Of a stretch of 64,000 bases of DNA, positions 56,874-64,000 are shown one piece after another (positions within the stretch are counted from its first letter, which is position 1; every line of letters begins with the position of its first letter). The position numbers and the translations under genes are program-made. The notes below the pieces were generated by a model that worked only from the letters and a program-made list of their open reading frames with translations, did not search any database and was not told the DNA's origin. The DNA comes from Termitomyces sp. T153 (Eukaryota > Basidiomycota > Agaricomycetes > Agaricales > Lyophyllaceae), in assembly GCA_018296165.2 (NCBI GenBank), contig JACKQL020000064.1:186001-250000 (forward strand). The letters are read 5' to 3'.

Positions 56874-58107
56874 ATGGGTAACAAAGTCAAAGCAGGATTG
56901 TTGCCCATTAAGAAGCCTCCTTGAGAAATTAAAAAGGGGTCAGGATGTACTCTGGGGCTCCCCAAACTCAGTCTATGTCTTTCTCTGTATACTCACCAGC
57001 AACATCAGTGCCATCCATGTCACCATTGACATCTCCAACCCCTTCTTCCTCAGGGGAATCTAACTCTCATTGTGGCTGCCAATGTGTGGTTTGTTTTCTC
57101 TGTACTTCTAAAGTTGCTGACTGAGCTCAACAGAATTATCTGCAGCAGTGGCTGGCCCACTGGGGGTTTCATCACAAGGCAGGGTTTTGGTGCAGTCAGC
57201 AGCAGGGGTGGCCCCTGCCTTACATTCCAGGCCTGACCTTGGTCTGAGAGTAGTCCAACCTGTCTCTGTGGCTTCTAGGGTAGCACAGGTGGAAGTAACA
57301 CTGGAGCAGTTTGCAGAGGCTACAGGATAGGCAAGAGGTCCTCTGACTCTCAAATGGTGCCAGGTGGCAGCTCCAGTGAGTGATCAGTATAATCTCACTC
57401 TCCCAGAGCTAACTTACCTCCACAGTGTGTGTCCTGCACCTGATGGAGGGAATGGTGTGATTTTGAGGAGCCCATACAGGGTTTGCAGCAGGACACATTG
57501 GTATGTCTTTTATGTTGTTTGTGGCACAAGAAATGTTCTATCATGCTGAGTTGGTATGCTGCCTGTATTGCTGTGGAGCAGGGTTGAGGTTAAGAGTGGG
57601 TTGCTGCACAGCTGGAGGAAGGGTGGAGGGGCAAAGTGTCTGAGTAGGGTTCTGGGGTAGAAAGCAGAAGTAGCACAGGGCAGTCAACAATGAAGGTCAG
57701 GCCCCCATGGGGCAGGTGGAGGGAGAGGGCCCCCATGGCATGCAATAAGAGCAAGCAGAGGGTGTTCCCATTGCTGGAGGTGGGACTGAGCAAGTGAGCT
57801 TAGGGCAAGCAGGTGATGGTGGGGCCCTCAGGTCCTCAAGTGTATTCCCCAAGTTTGGGGGCCCCCATGAAGCAGTCTGTGGGGACATTGTGGTTGGCTG
57901 CCAAGGCTTTTCTGTGTCATTGAGTTGAGGAGTTGGAGCAGTTGTTGGCAACTTGTAAGGAAGAGGCTTAAAGGGTTGGGGAGGATTGGGACATGATGTG
58001 GAAGGAGCAGGACAAGGCATGGAGAGACAGAAATGCAGTGCAGAAGGACAAGGATGTGGCCATAGGAATAGCTATGGAACAGTTGTCTCAACTCCAGAAG
58101 TTGCATG
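56874..58107 (+). pseudogene. Antisense accessory frame, copy E, 5' half
   Basis: Plus strand, opposite to copy E pol. Starts MGNKVKAGLLPIKKPP. Then ELSAAVAGPLGVSSQGRV, SRPDLGLRVVQPVSVAS and RVAQVEVTLEQFAEATG (57,118-57,330), GPLTLKWCQVAAPVSDQ, then HSVCPAPDGGN. The Cys-rich stretch in a neighbouring frame reads LVCLLCCLWHKKC and YAACIAVEQG (about 57,490-57,590). The frame then decays into coiled-coil code until it is broken at 58,107 by the LTR insertion. Its 3' half resumes at 60,722. Confidence 0.7.
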
Positions 58108-58861
58108 TCAGGTTCTGCTGACCATGGGGGCTCAGCTACACTGGGCAAGTCCTTACTAGGCGGATGTGATTCCCTGCACTGACAACTGGGCACTCGGAGG
58201 TGTTCCAAACATGAGGGACTTGTGAGGATAGTTAGTGGTAATTGATCCAAGCAAGTCTGGGGAGGTCTGGAGGAGTTGAGGATGAGCTGTGGGAAAGGGG
58301 GGCAGGCTTGGTGGGGTTCAGGCATAAGTCCATATGTGAGTATTGTGGGTGCAGAGGAGGCAGAGGCTATGCAAATGATAGGAGTGGAGCCAGAGTTCTG
58401 ATGGGGGATCAATGGGGATTGATAGGGTTTGGAGCCGAGCATGTAGCAAGGTCTGGAGTTGGTGAAAGAGTGTTGGAGGTTCGTAATCATAATCACGGAG
58501 TTTGTGAGGGCATTATGGTTGAGAGGACTTGAACACAATAGGCGGAATCAAATGAGATGAGATGGAGTTGAACAAAATGAGATGGAGTCAAACAAAGGAG
58601 TTGATGACATGTAATGGGGTCAGGGACGGTGGGGGAGTGGTCCCAGGAGCTCAGGAAGTCCAGGGGAAGCACCGGCAGCTGCGGGGAAGACATTGGAGTT
58701 GGCCAGGGGGGCGTCGGAGTTAGCTGAGAATGTGTTGGAGTTAGCCGGAGTAGGCGCAGAGTGCTGGGGAAGTTTGATGAAGCGTCAGGGGGGGGGGGGG
58801 GTTCCGGGGGAATGGGGGTTTGTCAGGCGGTGTATGGGGCTTCAGGGAATGGGTCGTGACA
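58108..58861 (-). repeat. Nested element LTR 1 (internally deleted)
   Basis: Runs TGTCAGGTTCTGCTGACC to GGGTCGTGACA. Apart from the missing middle it matches LTR 2 closely across GTGAGTATTGTGGGTGCAGA and similar stretches. Confidence 0.88.
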
Positions 58862-59534
58862 CCCAGAAGCTTGGGGATTCCTTGGTCTTGTTCTGGGGTT
58901 GTTGGGGTTGGGTCAGAGGCATTGGGCTCCTTTCATTTGTTGGGCGGAAGTGACAGCCGAGTTGGCCAGGGGGTCCTAACTGATCTTGGAAGTGGTTTCT
59001 ATAATTTGGGGTGTAGCATCAGTCTTGGAATCTTGCATTATTATGGGTGGGGCTGCTGGGTTGAGCTTGATTCCAATTGATGGTGGGGCTAGCTTGGAGG
59101 GTGGTCTTTTCTTAGGAAGGGTTGTGGGTGAAAGTTGGATGATCTGTTGTGCAGTGTCAGAGAAGTTGTTGAGCAATGGACTAAATTGTTGCTGGGGTCT
59201 GGGTGAAGCCTTGGTGATGCCAGGTTTGGTCTTTGCAGGGAAGTGGAGCTGGTGGAGAAGGTACGGGAAGGGTGGTTTGCAGGAGTGGTGTAGGGTTGGG
59301 CATGGGTTGGGGAGGGTGTCCATGGAAAGAGCCGTTGTATGGGTGTAACCGGAGTGGAAGGCATGCTTGGTGTCAGATCTGCGACTCAGGGTGCCTTGGC
59401 AAATTGGGCAGGGCCGTATGAATCATAAGGGTTTCTAGGCATGGGTTGACCATAGACATTGGAATTGTTTGGCAAATGTGTGTGCAGGGCATGTGTGGAC
59501 ATCATGAATGGGATAAGGTAGAGTCTTGAGATTA

Positions 59535-60716
59535 TGTCAGGTTCTGCTGACCATGGGGGCTCAGCTACACTGGGCAAGTCCTTACTAGGCAGATGTGATT
59601 CCCTGCACTGACAACTGGGCACTCAGAGGTGTTCCAAACATGGGGGACTTGTGAGGATAGTTAGTGGTAAATGATCCAAGCAAGTCCAGGGAGGTCTGGA
59701 GGAGTTGAGGATGAGCTGCAAGGAAGGAGGGCGGGCTGGGCAGGGTTCAGGCATAAGTCCATATGTGAGTATTGTGGGTGCAGAGGAGGCAGAGGCTATG
59801 CAAATGATAGGAGTGGAGCCAGAGTTCTGATGGAGGATCAATGGGGATTGATAGGGTTTAGAGCCAAGCATGTAGCAAGGTCTGGAGTTGGTGAAAGAGT
59901 GTCGGAGGTTCATAATTGTAATTGCAGAGTTCATGAGGGCATTATGGTTGAGAGGACTTGAACACAATAGGCAGAATCAAACAATCAAACAAGATGAGAC
60001 AGAGTTAAATGAAATGAGATGGAGTTGAACAAAATGAGATGGAGTTGAACAAAATGAGATGGAGACAAGATGAGAACAAGAATAGATTGAGGCGGAGACA
60101 TGGAACAATAACAAAATGATAACAGAATAGAGATGAGATAAGACCAGGAGACTGAGAATAAGGAAAATGAGACATGGAACACAAAACACAAGGAGAAACA
60201 ATCAGAAACACATCAGGTAAGGCAGGTAATCTCAAGACTAGAGTATGAAGAGCTACTCTACGTCTTATATACTGACTACTGGAGAGCTCCAGGAACGTCA
60301 GCTGTGGTGGCAGGGCTTGGCAGAGCTTGATGGAGTCAATGGGTGTTGGTTACAACCAGAGGGTGGGCCATGTTGATATGTTGATGGGATCAATCATTGA
60401 TGTGGTCCATTCTGAGGTTGTCATGATACTCCAAGGTAAGTTGGAGGAGCTAGGGTGTCGAGTCAATGGCATGTAATGGGGTCAGGCACATTGGGGGAGT
60501 GGTCCCAGGGGCTCAGGAGATCCAGAGGAAGTGCCAGTGGCTGCGGGGAAGACGTCAGAGTTGGCCAGGGGGCTGTTGGAGTTAGCCGAGAATGTGTCAG
60601 AGTTAGCCAGAGTAGGCACAGAGTGCTGGGGAAGTTCAACAGAGCGTTGGGGGAGGTTCTGAGGAGATGGGGGTTTGTTGGGTGATGTACGGGGGTCCAG
60701 GGAACAGGTCATGACA
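59535..60716 (-). repeat. Nested element LTR 2 (full length)
   Basis: 1182 bp, TGTCAGGTTCTGCTGACC to AGGTCATGACA. Contains several tandem copies of GAGATGGAGTTGAACAAAAT at 60,017-60,065. Confidence 0.88.
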
Positions 60717-60721
60717 TTGCA

Positions 60722-61330
60722 TGTGCAAATGGAGCAGTTGCAGGCATGGGCAGAGACAGTGGAGATGGGGGTGTGGGGGTTGGAGGAGTTGGGAGCATGG
60801 GCAGGTCAGAGAGCACCCCATGTGGAGGTACCCAGGGCAGTGGCAGAGGTAGCAAGGAGGCAAGAGGAATAGCTTGCCAATGAGGCAATCTCAGGATGGT
60901 GGGGAATTCTCCATGAGTTAATCTTATTTTCTCCTCACTCTTGCTGCACTGATGTTCCTTAGTAGACTGGGCCTGGGAGCATTGGATTCTCCTTGATGGA
61001 GCATCAGCAGTGCTTGTGTCCATCCACAATAGACTGTCAAGGATGCCTGGAGACCTCCCACCAGAACTGGAGCAGGGTGTAAGGCAAATGGGGCACTTGC
61101 TGGCAGAGCACCATTAGAGAGCAACAGCAGACTCCAGGGCATGGTGAAAGGTGGCAATGGATATTGGGGAGCCTCTTCCAAGCCACCTGAATGTCCTGGT
61201 GGTGGTGGTGGTGGTTCAGATGGAGGTGGACCTGGTGGAGAGGATAGTGGGGGTGGGGTCAGAGAGGGAGGGGGAGTAGGGAGCTTCTTGGACTTGTACT
61301 CTGTGTCAGACCTGTGCCTTTTGTAACTTA
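60722..61330 (+). pseudogene. Antisense accessory frame, copy E, 3' half
   Basis: Continues the split frame after the nested insertion, on the plus strand. The coiled-coil remnant reads VQMEQLQAWAETVEMGVWGL (near 60,725-60,785). The conserved tail reads RMPGDLPPELEQGVRQMGHL (61,030-61,095) and VQMEVDLVERIVGVGSERE (61,215-61,270). The tail matches copy A in the same frame. It ends shortly before the chromodomain end of pol, which is transcribed toward it. Confidence 0.68.
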
Positions 61331-61439
61331 TATGTAATACCAAAGCATGTAAATATTGAACTATTGGACCTCCAGCCTGAGGTTTTTCAGATTGTGTCAG
61401 AGAACAGAAAAGTAAAAAACATGCAGGTGGTTATTTGTG

Positions 61440-62640
61440 GGAGTTTAATCCCTAATGAATCCAGAGGAGGGGGTTATGCCTACTAATGCCATCTGTATTT
61501 GCTAGTTTGGGGGTCCTGGGACTTAGTGGGGTGTTGTTAATGGAAGTCCCAGAGTTTGTTGGGAGCTCTGTTGAAGTTTTTTTGGGGTTTCCAAGTATGG
61601 TCCTCAGGCCTGTAGCCCTTCCAGTGGACCAAGTATTGAGGCCAGCCATGAACCAAGCAGGAGTCAAGGATCTGATTGACCTCATAGTGATATTTGTCCT
61701 CAACCTTGACAGGGAGTAGTCAACTGGGGCATTGCCTGGGGAAAGAGTCTGGAGCATGTTTTTTAAGGAGGTGCATGTGGAACATGGAGTGGAGGCCCTT
61801 CAGGCCTGGGGGTAGGTTGAGCTTGTAGGCATGCATGGAGACCTTCTGGAGGACCTTGAAGGGGCTAAGTTGTTTGTGATTGAGCTTGATGGAGGGCCTC
61901 CAGGTCTTGAGATTTTGTCAATCAAGCCAAACCAAGGTGCCAGAGGGCCAATTGGGGGTAGGATCTCCTTGGGCATTGGCATGTTTGGAGTATGCTTGAT
62001 TGGCAGTGTTGATTTTGTTCCAGAGGAACTGGTGGAGGGATTGGAGGTCCTCAGCAACTTTGTGGGTGACATGGGAGGGAATATCTTTGAGGAATAGTGT
62101 GAGTTGGGGGGGTTATAGCCCTTGTTGATGTAGAAAGGGGAAACTCCAGTGGTGGAGTGAGGTGTGTTGTTGTAAGTAAACTCAGCAAGGAGGAGTTCTG
62201 CATGCTAGTTGTTCTGTAAATAGTTAACATAGAGGCAGAGATACTATTCCAATGTCTGGTTTACTTGTTCTGTCTGTCTGTTGGTCTGTGGATGGTAAGC
62301 AGTCAACAGGTTAGTTTTCATTTTGAGTGCCTTATGCAGCAATTTCCAGAAGCAGAAGACAAATAGAGGGACAAATAGAGGCCCATAGTTCAAGATGATG
62401 TCATCTGGGAGTCTGTGCTTGGAGAATATATGTTTGAGGAATAGTTTGGCAAACTCTGGGGCATTGATGGTGGTGTGGCAGGTGATGAAGAGGGCTTGCT
62501 TGGTGAGGTGGCAGACAACAATAAGGATTGCATTGAAGCCTTTGGAGTTGGGAAGCTTAATAATGTGATCCATTGAGATTGAGGACCATGGGTGGCAACC
62601 AACAAGGAGGGGCTTCAGCAATCCATGAGAGCAGTGGTAG
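61440..62640 (-). pseudogene. Copy E integrase and chromodomain
   Basis: Minus strand: integrase core SMDHIIKLPNSKGFNAILIV, HTTINAPEFAKLFLKHIFSK, then MKTNLLTAYHPQTNRQTEQV. The C-terminal region reads [23 protein letters not shown] text, then the chromodomain [16 protein letters not shown] and [17 protein letters not shown]. The first Asp and the chromodomain are better kept than in A and B, but stops and shifts remain. Confidence 0.86.
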
Positions 62641-62840
62641 AGTACTCTGGCTCAGAGGCAAGATTCATAGGCCCTTATATATTGTGTGATGTCCTTTTTG
62701 ATTCTAGGCCAAAAGTAAGTCTGGGAGATGAGTTGGAGAGTCTTACAAATTCCAGGGTGCCCCCAGAGTTTGTGGTCATGGTGCTGCCAGAGTATGTTGA
62801 GGCTAATAGACTTGTGGTCTGGGGCATAGATTTGTCCACT

Positions 62841-63580
62841 CTAGAGTAGGAGGTGGTGGTCTAGAGACAGAGTGAAGGAGTTGTTGGTGTTTGACTCATC
62901 AGTGGAGTTGTTGCAGGGGTCATGCTGAGTGAAGGAGTCCAGAGGTGAGTTTGTGATTTGGTGGAGGATTCCTTCTTTGTTCATAATCAGCATGGCATGC
63001 AAATGCTCAGGGGAAATTACTAACTGATGATTGAATGCATTCCACTCAGCTTCTAACGACTTCTTCAGATACACATCAGACCTCCAAGTGAATGCATTGG
63101 GCTTTGCACCAAGTTGCCTGGGGCAGTAGTGAATGGTGAAGTTATACTCCAAGAGGGTTTCAGACCAACAAACTTGATGACAGCTAAGCTGTTTCATAGT
63201 CATGAAGTACTGCAAATTGTTATGGTTGGAGTAGACTTGAATGCAGTGTGGAGATCTTTCAAAGTAGGCCTGCTACTGATGGAAAGCTTTAATGATTGTG
63301 AGGAGTTCTTTATTGTAGATATCATAGTTGAACTCCTTGAGCATTATTGAACAAGTGTAGAAGGTGACAGGGTAGAGGTCATTACCTCCAGAGTCTGACT
63401 GGGAAAGTATTCTGGTGATGGTGTAGTCAGAGGCATTGCATTTGAGTACAATTGGTAGGGAGATGTTGAAATGGTGGAGGATTGGAGCAGAGGTGAAGGC
63501 CTTCTTGAGAAGGAGGAACATGCTTTGGCACTTGCTGTCCCAGTCCCAAGGGGTGTCCTTCCACATGAGTTGGTTGAGGG
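62841..63580 (-). pseudogene. Copy E RNase H and connection
   Basis: Minus strand: DWDSKCQSMFLLLKKAFTS, ILHHFNISLPIVLKCNASDY, YPVTFYTCSIMLKEFNYDIY, NKELLTIIKAFHQ, then YFMTMKQLSCHQVCWSETL and YNFTIHYCPRQLGAKPNAFT. This is the RNase H typical of chromoviruses; KCNAS replaces the expected catalytic DAS-type Asp. Confidence 0.85.
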
Positions 63581-63584
63581 GTTT

Positions 63585-64000
63585 GGTGATTCCAGAGTAG
63601 TTGTTGATGAATCAGCAATAAAAGTTAGCAAACTCCAGAAACAACTGTACCTCCTTAACATTCCACAGTGGGGGCCAGTTGAGGATGGCTTCAACCTTGG
63701 TGGGGTCCATGCATATGCCATCAGAAGTGACAATAACTCCAAAGTATTTGACCTCCATCATATGGAAGGAGCATTTCTTGGGTTTGGCATGAAGGCAATA
63801 TTCTTAGAGTTGTTCTAGAACATGGCAGATGTGCTCCAGATGCTCCTCCAGTGAATTCAAGTAGATCAGGATGTTGTCCAGGTATACAATAACAAAGATA
63901 TCATTTATGTTGTGGAAGATATTGTTCATGAAGTACTGGAAAGTGGTGGGGGAGTTAGTCATTCCAAAGGGCATTACTAGGTACTCAAAAGAGGCCATAG
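63585..64000 (-). pseudogene. Copy E reverse transcriptase, C-terminal part
   Basis: From the window edge leftwards: [37 protein letters not shown], then YLDNILIYLNSLEEHLEHI, so the second Asp of YxDD is Asn. The thumb and connection follow with a stop near 63,808. RT fingers and the protease are outside the window. Confidence 0.87.

Larger units (their letters stand above)
58108..60716 (-). mobile_element. Young non-autonomous LTR element nested in copy E
   Basis: 2609 bp bounded by TGTCAGGTTCTGC and GGTCATGACA, flanked by perfect 5-bp duplications TTGCA (58103-58107 and 60717-60721). LTR 1 is 58108-58861 (754 bp, about 430 bp internal deletion, with a G run near 58,790); LTR 2 is 59535-60716 (1182 bp). 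The 673-bp interior holds only a Pro-rich stretch on the minus strand (58,976-59,364) resembling a gag leader, with no pol. Many CpGs remain, unlike its surroundings. It needs proteins from an autonomous family 1 element (inference). Confidence 0.88.
56155..64000 (-). mobile_element. Ty3/gypsy chromovirus, family 1, copy E, runs off window
   Basis: Minus-strand element with partial 3' LTR (56155-56760), opposite-strand frame (split), chromodomain, integrase, RNase H and the start of RT to the right edge. A 2.6-kb non-autonomous LTR element is inserted at 58,108-60,716. RT, gag and the 5' LTR continue outside the window. Confidence 0.9.

Overview
The window comes from a basidiomycete fungus, most likely an Agaricomycete. 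This is an inference from many short (about 45-60 nt) GT-AG introns, the host gene families, and the fungal families of Ty3/gypsy chromovirus, tyrosine recombinase and DDE transposase present. No tRNA, rRNA, CRISPR or prokaryotic signal was seen.

Layout. Positions 1-10,600 are a compact host gene island: the 3' two thirds of RAD50 (+), a SET/MYND methyltransferase (+), a Derlin (-), a nucleoside-diphosphate-kinase-like protein with a repeat-rich tail (-), and the mitochondrial CDP-DAG synthase TAM41 (-). These have ordinary CpG content and splice cleanly. From about 11 kb the sequence becomes repeat wreckage: unassigned fragments, a truncated thaumatin-like pseudogene with a tandem duplication, and a decayed tyrosine-recombinase element.

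From 15 kb to the end there are five large gypsy copies of two families. Family 1 copies are A (15.1-24.0 kb, -), B (42.6-52.15 kb, +) and E (56.2 kb to the window end, -). Family 2 copies are C (33.9-40.0 kb, +, complete with both LTRs) and D (52.2-56.1 kb, -). Between and inside them lie a DDE transposase pseudogene, pieces of Ty1/copia, a third gypsy gag, LTR fragments, a 116-bp solo LTR with a perfect target duplication, and a younger 2.6-kb non-autonomous LTR element inserted in copy E.

Nearly all TE sequence is CpG-depleted and carries TpG/CpA substitutions. The two LTRs of copy C differ largely by TG/CA swaps, and the RT catalytic YxDD has lost one Asp in all five gypsy copies. This fits heavy cytosine methylation or a RIP-like process. 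No TE polyprotein here looks functional.

The most unusual system is in family 1. Between the pol chromodomain and the 3' LTR, all three copies carry about 1.9 kb whose conserved reading frame lies on the strand opposite to gag-pol. It begins just inside the 3' LTR with MGNKVKA and runs through a conserved domain, a Cys-rich motif and an Arg/Asp/Glu-rich coiled coil to a conserved tail. Family 1 also has two successive retropepsin-like domains between the CCHC knuckle and RT.
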